Source: CAYHMW01 sp964357925
GTDB taxonomy: Bacteria; Patescibacteriota; Microgenomatia; UBA8517
Assembly (NCBI GenBank): GCA_964357925.1
Contig: CAYHMW010000002.1
Location: 1 to 64,000 of the forward strand
Reading direction: 5' to 3'
Length of the DNA stretch: 64,000 nucleotides
Of this stretch, positions 15,813-22,987 are shown one piece after another. The notes beneath the pieces were generated by a model. The model was not told the DNA's origin, ran no database searches, and saw only the letters and a list, made by a program, of their open reading frames with translations. The first letter of the stretch is position 1. Each line of letters opens with the position of its first letter. Both the position numbers and the translations under genes were made by a program.

Positions 15813-17043
15813 GTTTTCGCATTATTTCATCTCGGAAGGTCAACATGGACTGTGAAATATAATCAATCTCAGTCTTGCCCATACCCTGGTGGCACCCGAG
15901 TAAAAATCCATTTGCCATTACATAGTCCGCGTTCTTAAGTGCTCCCACACTCCTCCATATGTGTCCATTTTTTTTGTAAACTGGATGGCGAGTTATATTG
16001 CCAGAAAATAACACTCTTGTTTGGATGCCGTCTGACTCAAAATGCTTGAGGAGTTCATATCTGGTGAAAGGAGCACCTTTTTTGATGCAAAGAGGAAAAG
16101 CGAGCCAGTTTGTTTCAGCGCCATCTGTTAGATACGGAATATAAAACCAATTTTTAAACCTCAAAAAAAACTTTATTAATGCTGCAACATTTTTTCGTCG
16201 CTGCTGCATGAACTTTGGCAGCCGTTTTAACTGCTCAAGGCCAAATGCTGCACTCACCTCATTCATCTTGAGGTTATATCCAAATTCTGTATAAAGGAAC
16301 TTTGCATCATAAGGAATCCCGTCTATCTCAAAGTTGTAACGTTTTTCAAATTCTTCCGCATCGTTCCCAACTCTTCCCCAGTCCCGCAAGGTTATTATTC
16401 TGTCTCGAAGTTCCAAACTATCAGTCATTACCATTCCTCCAATTCCACAAGCAGTGATAATATGTGAACCGTAAAAACTGGTGGTGGAAAGCTCCGCATA
16501 AGACGCCACAGATTTACCATCCAGGGTCGGCGCGAATGTATCACAAGAATCGTCGACTAGAAAAAGATTATACTGATCAGCTATTTTTCTAAGCTTCCTC
16601 ATATCGCAAACTCCACCGATCAACTGAGGTACCATGATAGCTTTCGTTTTATCGCTAATAGCCATCTCAACTAGATCCTCATTTATGGTGTACCTCCCAA
16701 TCACAGAGTCCACAAATACAGGTACAAGGCCATTGTTTACTATTTCTGACACTGTAGTTGCGAATGTGCAAGCTGGAGTTATCACCTCAGAACCTTGCTT
16801 AATCTGGAGCGCATGAAGCGCCAATAGGTTTGCCGAAGACCCGGAATTAACAGCAACTCCATATTTTTTCCCGAACAAATATGAAACCTTCTCCTCAAAG
16901 GCGGCAACGTTGGGACCAGAAGCAAGCCAACCATTTTCAAGCGAGTGGACAACTGCATCTTTCTCTTCCTGTCCGTAGACAGCTTTAGCGTACAAAACTT
17001 TCCTCTCAATCACTCCCACATTAGATTGAATGCGCATTTCCAC
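15763..17043 (-). CDS. RfbH/ColD-like PLP sugar 3-dehydratase (DegT family, His replaces Lys)
   Basis: The fold is DegT/DnrJ/EryC1 (fold-type I PLP): NSGSSANLLAL, TPACTFATTVS, LVDDSCDTF. At the Schiff-base position the sequence is SFYGSHIITACGIGG, so His (about residue 194) stands where aminotransferases have Lys. This swap defines the E1/RfbH and ColD 3-dehydratases that make 3-deoxy sugars. TRVLFSGNITRHP also matches RfbH. The CxC...C iron-sulfur cluster after RDWGR in E1/RfbH is absent (RDWGRVGNDAEEF), which favours a ColD-like cluster-free enzyme. GTG 17043 is chosen because TATTAT ends 7 nt upstream; ATG 17037 is the alternative. ManC at 49750 could supply a GDP-sugar precursor. Confidence 0.75.
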   Translation of the reverse strand: MEMRIQSNVGVIERKVLYAKAVYGQEEKDAVVHSLENGWLASGPNVAAFEEKVSYLFGKKYGVAVNSGSSANLLALHALQIKQGSEVITPACTFATTVSEIVNNGLVPVFVDSVIGRYTINEDLVEMAISDKTKAIMVPQLIGGVCDMRKLRKIADQYNLFLVDDSCDTFAPTLDGKSVASYAELSTTSFYGSHIITACGIGGMVMTDSLELRDRIITLRDWGRVGNDAEEFEKRYNFEIDGIPYDAKFLYTEFGYNLKMNEVSAAFGLEQLKRLPKFMQQRRKNVAALIKFFLRFKNWFYIPYLTDGAETNWLAFPLCIKKGAPFTRYELLKHFESDGIQTRVLFSGNITRHPVYKKNGHIWRSVGALKNADYVMANGFLLGCHQGMGKTEIDYISQSMLTFRDEIMRKLKIDSGKEMLSATQAI

Positions 17044-17070
17044 ATAGACTATAATACTCGCACACGAAAC
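17044..17070. promoter_or_regulatory. Divergent promoter region between dehydratase and SDR
   Basis: TATTAT (17056-17051, minus) lies 7 nt before GTG 17043. TATAAT (17050-17055, plus) lies 15 nt before ATG 17071. The two -10 boxes overlap, so the pair is probably expressed in alternation or under shared control. Confidence 0.55.
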
Positions 17071-18009
17071 ATGCAATCCCAAACTTCATTTATTACAGGA
17101 GGCTATGGACTAGTGGGTTCTGCACTTGCAGAATCTCTCCCTGGAAAAGTAAAAATTTTAGTGCGAACCAACAAAAACAAAGATCGTATCAAAAATCAAA
17201 AAATTAAAATTATTAAAAAAAACCTTCTTAAAATCTCAAAGGAAGATGTTAAGGGTGTTGATGTTATATATCACTGTGCCAGTACCGTCGACAACTACAA
17301 CGTTTTAGACGACCCCTATATTGATGTAAAAACAAATCTAAATGGCACAATTGCACTTCTAGAAGCGTGTAAGGATCTAAAGAAAAAGCCAGTAATTATT
17401 TTCTTTTCAACCTTTTTCGTTTATGGCAATGTATATGCTCACACAAAAAAAGCGATAACTGAAGAATCAGTAACTGACCCACTAGCCATTTACCCTGCAA
17501 CCAAACTGGCCGCCGAAAGCATAATTAAATTATACAGTCGCCTTTATAATATTCCTTATATCATTTGTCGGTTAACAAACGTTTATAGCGAGAATGAAGA
17601 TTACAGCAATAAAAAAAAGGGAGCCTTCAACTATATGACCATGCTTGCTGTAAAAGGGGAACCGCTTTTTGTCTACAAAGGTGGAAATTTTCAACGCGAT
17701 TACATTCACCTCGATGACGTTATTGCGGCTATTAAATTCTTAGTAATGAAAAAAGTCAAAAACGACACATTTCTAATTGGTTTCGGAAAACCAGTATTTT
17801 TCAAGGACATGATAGGTTATGTCCACCATCTTACAGGCAAAAAATCAACTATCAATGAAAAAGAGCCACCAGTATTCCACAAAGCCGTAGGTATCGGCGA
17901 CTTTGTTGCAGACACCTCAAAAATAAGGAAACTCGGCTGGCATGCCAAAATTGGCTACAAAGAGGGAATAAAAAAAATAGTCAAAAAGTATAAGACGCTA
18001 AACGACTAA
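17071..18009 (+). CDS. NAD-dependent nucleotide-sugar epimerase/reductase (extended SDR)
   Basis: The 312-residue protein has a dinucleotide site TGGYGLVGS, a catalytic Ser strand FFSTFFVYG, an active-site YPATK (YxxxK) and NVYSENEDY, ending with the usual substrate-binding half (FQRDYIHLDD). The length is normal for extended SDRs of the GalE/RmlD/RfbE type. ATG 17071 is the only credible start. It is divergent from the His-type 3-dehydratase with overlapping promoters. It could be the reductase or epimerase that finishes the deoxy sugar made by that enzyme, as ColC follows ColD; this is inference from neighbourhood. It overlaps the convergent GT2 by 12 nt. Confidence 0.78.
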   Translation: MQSQTSFITGGYGLVGSALAESLPGKVKILVRTNKNKDRIKNQKIKIIKKNLLKISKEDVKGVDVIYHCASTVDNYNVLDDPYIDVKTNLNGTIALLEACKDLKKKPVIIFFSTFFVYGNVYAHTKKAITEESVTDPLAIYPATKLAAESIIKLYSRLYNIPYIICRLTNVYSENEDYSNKKKGAFNYMTMLAVKGEPLFVYKGGNFQRDYIHLDDVIAAIKFLVMKKVKNDTFLIGFGKPVFFKDMIGYVHHLTGKKSTINEKEPPVFHKAVGIGDFVADTSKIRKLGWHAKIGYKEGIKKIVKKYKTLND

Positions 18010-18747
18010 AAAGTCGACCTTCTTAACATTCAATGTATGAAGAATGTATTGCCAAAGAAGCTTCATATTCTCGATCCCATGCTCCACCGATTTCTTGAAG
18101 TTTGGACTTATAGCCTCTTTATTATATCTTTTGGCGACTGGCACATCTACAATCTTAAGTCCGGCATTAACAACTTGAATGATCGCCTGGGGGTCAAAGA
18201 TGTACCCATCGCCGTTTTTCAAAAAAGGGATGGTCATAAGTGCACGCCTACTATAACCTCTGTAGCCGGTATTAACTTCAGACATACTGGTGCCAAGCAC
18301 AAAGTTATAAATGAATGTAATGACGCGAATCGAAATAGATTTATAAAAAGGAGTATCGTCATGACCACCCATAAATCTCGAACCAAGTACCATATCTACA
18401 CCACCACTCTTTAATTTGTTGATAAATTTTGGAAGATCCCTGTAGTCATATTGTCCATCAGGATGAAGCATAATTACATGGTCTGCTCCCATTTTAATTG
18501 CATTGGTGTAACACGTCTTTTGATTTCCTCCGTAACCTCTATTTTTCTTATGAACAAAAGTTTTTATCTTAAGCTTTCTGGAAAGTCTCACTGTCCCATC
18601 CTTTGATCCATCATCAGTTAAAAGGGCCTCGATCTTGACTTCTTTCGAAAGCATCTTGGCAACACTTTTGACCCCTTTATAGATCTCCTGAAGAGTCCGC
18701 TCGGCATTATACGCAGGCATTATCACAATAAACTTTTGTTTTCTCAT
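17998..18747 (-). CDS. DPM1-like family 2 glycosyltransferase
   Basis: The 249-residue protein shows IVIMPAYNAERTL, LTDDGSKDGT, KNRGYGGNQKT, MLHPDGQYD (DxD site) and LGSRFMGG, with VNTGYRGYSR in the acceptor half. These are the motifs of polyprenyl-phosphate mannose/glucose synthases. It has no C-terminal membrane hairpin, so it is the short soluble DPM1 type. It is monocistronic on the minus strand. TAGAAT (18767-18762) lies 14 nt before the ATG, giving a leader too short for a Shine-Dalgarno. Product polyprenyl-phosphate sugar would feed the GT-C enzymes nearby. Confidence 0.83.
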   Translation of the reverse strand: MRKQKFIVIMPAYNAERTLQEIYKGVKSVAKMLSKEVKIEALLTDDGSKDGTVRLSRKLKIKTFVHKKNRGYGGNQKTCYTNAIKMGADHVIMLHPDGQYDYRDLPKFINKLKSGGVDMVLGSRFMGGHDDTPFYKSISIRVITFIYNFVLGTSMSEVNTGYRGYSRRALMTIPFLKNGDGYIFDPQAIIQVVNAGLKIVDVPVAKRYNKEAISPNFKKSVEHGIENMKLLWQYILHTLNVKKVDFLVV

Positions 18748-18761
18748 TCAAAACTGACGCC

Positions 18762-18791
18762 ATTCTAATCTATTAGCTTAATGCATACAAT
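18762..18791. promoter_or_regulatory. Divergent promoters for GT2 (minus) and SGNH cassette (plus)
   Basis: TAGAAT (18767-18762) faces the minus-strand GT2. TACAAT (18786-18791) faces the SGNH gene, with 5 nt to ATG 18797, a leaderless arrangement. Confidence 0.55.
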
Positions 18792-18796
18792 ATCGT

Positions 18797-19879
18797 ATGT
18801 TAAACTTTCTACCAGTGAAAGATAAAAAGAGGGATTTCAAAAAAAGAGGCAACACAATCGTAATAATATTTGGTCTAATAATGGGTCTTCTGTGTTCTGA
18901 AATTGCGATTAGATTTTTGCCACCGGAAGTTACAAAAATAGACTTCGGCTTGATCAGTGAAGAGCGTATCTTCACCCCCACAAGAAGTATGAAATTTAGA
19001 CCAAACTTAACTCGTGTATGGACTGGTCTTGGAAGGCCAACTATTTGGCACTTCAATGATATGGGCTACCGAGAACGAGCAATTCAAATGAACAAACCAG
19101 ACAATATTTACCGTATTGCCTTCCTGGGTGACTCAGTTGTCATGGGCTTTGGAGTTGAAGAATATGAGTCCTGGTCCAGGCGCTTAGAAAATGCCCTGCG
19201 ACCCGCAAAATTAGAAAGCGGTATGACTCACTTCGAAGTTCTAAACTTGGGAATTCAAGGATTCTCATCCCCTCAATACAAAGCCGTCATAAAAGAAGAT
19301 ATAGTAAAAATGAAACCAAATTTGGTTGTCATTGGTTATTACGCAAACGATACTCTCGAAACGGCTAGCTTTGATTCGAACAGAAAATATATGTTTATGA
19401 AATCAATTCCAGACATGCTGCCGTTTAAAGTGAGTCAGTTATTAAAAAGAAACTCACACTTATACCTAATGCTTTTAACAAGGTACTACACAGCAGTAGA
19501 ATCGCTAAACGTAGATATCGTTCAAAATGAAGCGGAAGAAAGCCATGGATGGGAAGTTACGAAAAAAGATTTCAGAGAAATAAAGAGTCTCGCAGATAAA
19601 CACAATATTAAAGTTATACTAGTCGGTATCCCAAGTTCAACAAAAGAAATAAAAGAAAAACAATTGTCCGAAAGCAGAACCAGAGAACTAACGAGTATTG
19701 CCGAGGAAAACGGTTTTACATATTACGAACTCTATAACGATTTGATGAAATACAAGAGTAGTCTAGGTAAATTATACCTAGATGATTTCAATGATCATTT
19801 CAGTATTGTGGGAAACGAGTACGTAGCAGGACTTCTAGCAAACTTTCTACGTACAAAATCGATTATTCCTAGTATATAA
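18797..19879 (+). CDS. Membrane-anchored SGNH/GDSL hydrolase, first gene of the carbamoylation cassette
   Basis: One N-terminal membrane span (about residues 18-38, after a KKRDFKKRG basic stretch) leads to an external SGNH hydrolase domain. All four blocks are visible: FLGDSVVMG (Ser nucleophile), LNLGIQGFSS (Gly), GYYANDT (Asn) and DDFNDHFS (Asp/His). Members remove or transfer acyl groups on glycans, as AlgX/AlgJ and OafB-type domains do. At 360 residues it is normal for anchored SGNH proteins. TACAAT 5 nt before the ATG implies a leaderless mRNA. It precedes DUF5989, an SxtJ-like protein and a carbamoyltransferase; sxtL, a GDSL protein, is likewise near sxtI in saxitoxin clusters. Confidence 0.8.
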   Translation: MLNFLPVKDKKRDFKKRGNTIVIIFGLIMGLLCSEIAIRFLPPEVTKIDFGLISEERIFTPTRSMKFRPNLTRVWTGLGRPTIWHFNDMGYRERAIQMNKPDNIYRIAFLGDSVVMGFGVEEYESWSRRLENALRPAKLESGMTHFEVLNLGIQGFSSPQYKAVIKEDIVKMKPNLVVIGYYANDTLETASFDSNRKYMFMKSIPDMLPFKVSQLLKRNSHLYLMLLTRYYTAVESLNVDIVQNEAEESHGWEVTKKDFREIKSLADKHNIKVILVGIPSSTKEIKEKQLSESRTRELTSIAEENGFTYYELYNDLMKYKSSLGKLYLDDFNDHFSIVGNEYVAGLLANFLRTKSIIPSI

Positions 19880-19880
19880 T
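19875..19880 (+). promoter_or_regulatory. -10 box for the DUF5989/carbamoyltransferase unit
   Basis: TATAAT overlaps the stop codon region of the SGNH gene and ends 7 nt before ATG 19888, so the small protein gene should also have a leaderless transcript of its own. Confidence 0.55.
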
Positions 19881-19887
19881 TACAACT

Positions 19888-20049
19888 ATGTTAGAAAAAC
19901 TATCAAGTGTAAAAGAACTAATTTCATTCTTTTGGAAAAGAAAACTTTGGTGGCTTATCCCAATGATTACAGTTTTCGCAATTGTAGGTTTAATTACTTT
20001 ATTTGTTGGGTCCTCGCCCCTTGCGCCCCTAATTTACCCATTGTTCTAG
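19888..20049 (+). CDS. DUF5989-family small membrane protein, copy 1 (SxtK-like position)
   Basis: This 53-residue ORF reads as a short amphipathic start (LEKLSSVKELISFF), a WKRKLWWLIPM interface motif, one membrane span and a GSSPLAPLIYPLF end. That pattern fits DUF5989 proteins, which are about 50 residues long and commonly sit beside NodU/CmcH-type carbamoyltransferases. The second copy at 22829 shares most of the sequence. ATG 19888 has TATAAT 7 nt upstream and the next gene begins 3 nt after its stop. A single-span adaptor holding the carbamoyltransferase at the membrane is a reasonable guess, but no function is established. Confidence 0.72.
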   Translation: MLEKLSSVKELISFFWKRKLWWLIPMITVFAIVGLITLFVGSSPLAPLIYPLF

Positions 20050-20052
20050 CAT

Positions 20053-20259
20053 ATGAAAGTTCTTTGGAATAAATGGAAAACGCTTGCCGCAAAAATAGGT
20101 AACTTCCAAGCAACAGTCGTATTCTCATTATTATATTTTATCGTAGTAACCCCCACAGGACTGATATATGCCTTTCTATCTGGTTTTTCCAATAAATCGT
20201 CAAAGTGGGAAGATTACGATACGCCGATTAATTCCCTTGAAGACCTCAAAACCCAGTGA
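20053..20259 (+). CDS. SxtJ-like small membrane protein
   Basis: The 68-residue protein begins KVLWNKWKTLAAKIGNFQ, continues with one strong membrane segment (about residues 22-42, VVFSLLYFIVVTPTGLIYAF), and ends with an acidic cytoplasmic tail (WEDYDTPINSLEDLKTQ). This fits the SxtJ-type membrane proteins that accompany SxtI carbamoyltransferases; it is shorter than the cyanobacterial ones. It starts 3 nt after the DUF5989 stop and ends 3 nt before the carbamoyltransferase ATG, so all three are one translational unit. Family assignment is moderate because the protein is so short. Confidence 0.6.
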   Translation: MKVLWNKWKTLAAKIGNFQATVVFSLLYFIVVTPTGLIYAFLSGFSNKSSKWEDYDTPINSLEDLKTQ

Positions 20260-20262
20260 TCC

Positions 20263-21975
20263 ATGAAAATACTAGGAATATCTTGTTTTTACCATGATGC
20301 CGCCGCTACCCTTTTAATTGATGGCAAAATAGTTGCCGCCGCAGAAGAAGAAAGATTCAGCAGAGTAAAGCACGATTCAGGTTTCCCTAAAAATTCGATA
20401 GACTTCTGTCTAAAAAAGGCAAATTTAAAAACATCTGATCTCAATTGGGTAGTTTTTTATGAAAAACCCTTTCTGAAGTTTGAGCGCATTACTCTCTCAG
20501 CGCTTTCGACAGTGCCATATGGGCGTGGCATGTTCGTGGATGCATACAAAGTTTGGCTTAGAGAAAAACTATGGATAAAAAGTGAAATCGCGAATCATTT
20601 AAAAGTTAGTCCCGATAAAGTTATATTTGGTTCACATCACATGTCTCATGCGGCCTCTGTGTATCTCACAAGTCCCTTCAAAAGCGCAGCCATTCTTACA
20701 GTCGATGGAGTGGGTGAGTGGACAACGACAGCCTGGGGAGTTGGTCGAGGCAGTAAGATTGACATGAAGAAAGAAATAAAATTTCCACACTCACTTGGGC
20801 TACTATATTCCGTGTTCACGCAATTTCTTGGTTTTAGTATTAACGAAGGTGAATTTAAAGTAATGGGTTTATCGCCTTATGGAAAACCCAAATACAAAAG
20901 TCAGGTTGAAAAACTGATCGATCAAAAAAACGATGGATTATTTAAATTAAATATGGAGTACTTTAACTTTCATTTATCAGACAAACTAAGCTATAACCAA
21001 AAATTCATTGACCTTTTTGGTATGAAACCAAACCCACCTGAAAAAAGTGATCAGGTAATAAAAAAATACGCAGATCTAGCAGCAAGCGCACAAGTAGTTT
21101 TAGAAGAATGCCTTCTCACAATCGCAAAACACGTTAGGAAAGAAACAGGCGAGACAAACCTCTGCTATGCAGGGGGCGTCGCATTAAATGGGGTTGCAAA
21201 CTGGCGAATATTTAAAGATGCGGGGTTCAAAAATATATATATCCACCCAGCAGCAGGTGATTCCGGAGGTTCTTTAGGCGCTGCACTGCATCTTTATCAT
21301 TCAATTTTAGGTAAACCAAGAAAAGGGCAAGGAACATTCAACGCTTATTTAGGACCTTCAAACTCGAATCAGGACATTCTCGATTTTCTTGAAAAGAACA
21401 ATATAGAAGCAAAAAAAATGACAGACAAGGAATTAGTGTCAACAGTAGCTCCTTTGTTGGCAAAAGGTAAAGTAATTGGGTGGACACGTGGAAGGCTTGA
21501 GTGGGGACCAAGAGCGCTTGGTGCGAGAAGCATTCTGGCAGACCCCAGAAGTCTGAAAATGAAGGACTTGGTCAATAGCAAAATAAAGTTCAGAGAGGCA
21601 TTTCGACCATTCGCTCCAGTTTGCGCAATCGAGGACGGTGCAAAATACTTTGATGTAGGTAAGGATTATTTGCAGCAACCACTTCAGTATATGCTAGGTG
21701 TTGTTCCTGTTAAAAAAGAGTGGCGGAAAAACTTGGGGGCAATCACTCACGTTAACGGCAGTGCAAGACCTCAATTTATTAAGCGCCAGTTAAATCCGGT
21801 ATATTATGATTTAATAAAAGCTTTTGGAAAGTTGACTGGGGTTTCAGTACTACTAAACACTTCCTTTAATCTCAAAGGTGAGCCGATTGTTAATACTGTT
21901 GAGGAATCCTATGACACCTTCATGCGGAGTGGCTTAGATTATCTGGTTGTTGAAAATTATCTTATTAAAAAGTAG
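20263..21975 (+). CDS. NodU/CmcH/SxtI-type O-carbamoyltransferase
   Basis: This full-length 570-residue enzyme carries a TsaD/Kae1-like N-terminal domain: ISCFYHDAAATLL, EEERFSRVKH, the metal-binding HHMSHAASV, LTVDGVGEW, CYAGGVALNG and GDSGGSLGAAL. A YrdC-like C-terminal domain follows with RLEWGPRALGARSIL, FRPFAPV and LLNTSFNLKGEP. It should use carbamoyl phosphate and ATP to make carbamoyl-AMP and transfer the carbamoyl group to a hydroxyl, here probably on a glycan precursor. The cytoplasmic enzyme is flanked by small membrane proteins that may tether it. Its stop overlaps the methyltransferase GTG by one base. Confidence 0.92.
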   Translation: MKILGISCFYHDAAATLLIDGKIVAAAEEERFSRVKHDSGFPKNSIDFCLKKANLKTSDLNWVVFYEKPFLKFERITLSALSTVPYGRGMFVDAYKVWLREKLWIKSEIANHLKVSPDKVIFGSHHMSHAASVYLTSPFKSAAILTVDGVGEWTTTAWGVGRGSKIDMKKEIKFPHSLGLLYSVFTQFLGFSINEGEFKVMGLSPYGKPKYKSQVEKLIDQKNDGLFKLNMEYFNFHLSDKLSYNQKFIDLFGMKPNPPEKSDQVIKKYADLAASAQVVLEECLLTIAKHVRKETGETNLCYAGGVALNGVANWRIFKDAGFKNIYIHPAAGDSGGSLGAALHLYHSILGKPRKGQGTFNAYLGPSNSNQDILDFLEKNNIEAKKMTDKELVSTVAPLLAKGKVIGWTRGRLEWGPRALGARSILADPRSLKMKDLVNSKIKFREAFRPFAPVCAIEDGAKYFDVGKDYLQQPLQYMLGVVPVKKEWRKNLGAITHVNGSARPQFIKRQLNPVYYDLIKAFGKLTGVSVLLNTSFNLKGEPIVNTVEESYDTFMRSGLDYLVVENYLIKK

Positions 21976-22823
21976 TGGAAGATAAAGCAGTTACCCAAAA
22001 AATAAAGTCTTTCTATGAGAAAACTCCCTTTCCAAACTACAGCAGCATAGATTCACTTTGGAGACTACGACAGAAGGCCAGTGAAGCCATCTTCCCTAAA
22101 CTTCTTGACGATCAAATCCCCAAAGATGCAAAAATTCTCGAAGTAGGCTGCGGTACTGGACAACTAAGCAATTTGCTTGGCAGTTCCTGGAAACGTCAGG
22201 TCATTGGAGCAGACATGTGTTTAAACTCCCTCAAACTGGCTAAAGAATTTAAGAAAAAGATGAAAATTAAAAATGTTGAATTTCAAGAAATGAATTTATT
22301 TAAACCAATTTTCAAACCAAATACTTTTGATTATATTATTTGCAATGGCGTCCTTCATCACACCGGCAACCCATTCGGGGGCTTCCAGTCAATCTCAAAA
22401 CTAATTCGCCCTGGCGGTTACATTGTTATTGGACTCTACAACAAGTACGGAAGAATCCCTACGGATCTACGGCGCATAATCTTCAAGATCACTGGCAATA
22501 ATTTCAAATCACTCGACCCATATATTAAATCCAAAAAGCTTGAAAAAGTAAAAGAGGATACATGGTTCGCCGATCAATATTTGAATCCCCATGAATCAAA
22601 GCACACCATTGATGAAGTGCTATCTTGGTTTGACAAATGTGGCTTCGAGTTTATAAACGCAATACCAAAAACCTCGTTGTCATCCAGTTTTAAAGAAGAC
22701 GAAAAACTATTTAGCAAAAGTCCAATTGGGAGCAAACTAGACCATTTTCTAGTTCAGTTAGGAATGCTCCTAGCAGGAGGAAGTGAGGGTGGTTTCTTCA
22801 CAATGATTGGGCGTAAAATCTAA
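21975..22823 (+). CDS. Class I SAM-dependent methyltransferase
   Basis: The 282-residue protein has motif I LEVGCGTGQLSN, an acidic GADMCLNSLKLA loop, FDYIICNGVLHH (motif IV) and IRPGGYIVIGLYN. The leading FYEKTPFPNYS segment is common in methyltransferases of bacterial secondary-metabolite and polysaccharide loci. GTG 21975 overlaps the carbamoyltransferase stop, so they are coupled. It probably methylates the same glycan or a sugar nucleotide; O- versus N-methylation cannot be told. A second DUF5989 gene follows 5 nt after its stop. Confidence 0.82.
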   Translation: MEDKAVTQKIKSFYEKTPFPNYSSIDSLWRLRQKASEAIFPKLLDDQIPKDAKILEVGCGTGQLSNLLGSSWKRQVIGADMCLNSLKLAKEFKKKMKIKNVEFQEMNLFKPIFKPNTFDYIICNGVLHHTGNPFGGFQSISKLIRPGGYIVIGLYNKYGRIPTDLRRIIFKITGNNFKSLDPYIKSKKLEKVKEDTWFADQYLNPHESKHTIDEVLSWFDKCGFEFINAIPKTSLSSSFKEDEKLFSKSPIGSKLDHFLVQLGMLLAGGSEGGFFTMIGRKI

Positions 22824-22828
22824 TAATA

Positions 22829-22987
22829 ATGGAAAAGATTAAGAACTTAAAGGAATTACTCTCATTTTTTTGGAGAAGAAAACTCTGGTGGTTAATTCCA
22901 ATGATCCTAATTTTCCTAGTGTTTGGACTATTGATATTGATAATTGGCTCCTCGCCGATCGCTCCGATCTTTTATCCACTAATCTAA
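22829..22987 (+). CDS. DUF5989-family small membrane protein, copy 2
   Basis: This 52-residue paralogue of the protein at 19888 is built the same way: KNLKELLSFFW, RRKLWWLIPM, a membrane span and GSSPIAPIFYPLI. TAAAAT (22814-22819) lies 9 nt before the ATG. Its stop codon overlaps by 4 nt the stop of a convergent SGNH hydrolase gene. Each DUF5989 copy therefore lies next to an SGNH gene, on opposite sides of the carbamoyltransferase-methyltransferase pair. The duplication suggests two slightly different membrane partners. Function is unknown. Confidence 0.7.
   Translation: MEKIKNLKELLSFFWRRKLWWLIPMILIFLVFGLLILIIGSSPIAPIFYPLI

Noticed and set aside
15763..17043. Ordinary sugar aminotransferase (DegT)
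   Set aside because: The PLP-binding Lys is replaced by His in an otherwise intact motif, with RfbH-like sequence elsewhere, so dehydration rather than transamination is expected.
16945..17070. N-terminal extension of the SDR at 17071
   Set aside because: The extension reads antisense to the dehydratase gene and through the shared promoter. The Rossmann motif begins right after ATG 17071.
18797..22987. Saxitoxin-type toxin biosynthesis
   Set aside because: Only the sxtI/J/K-like module is present. There is no polyketide synthase, amidinotransferase or Rieske oxygenase, and the setting is a glycan locus.
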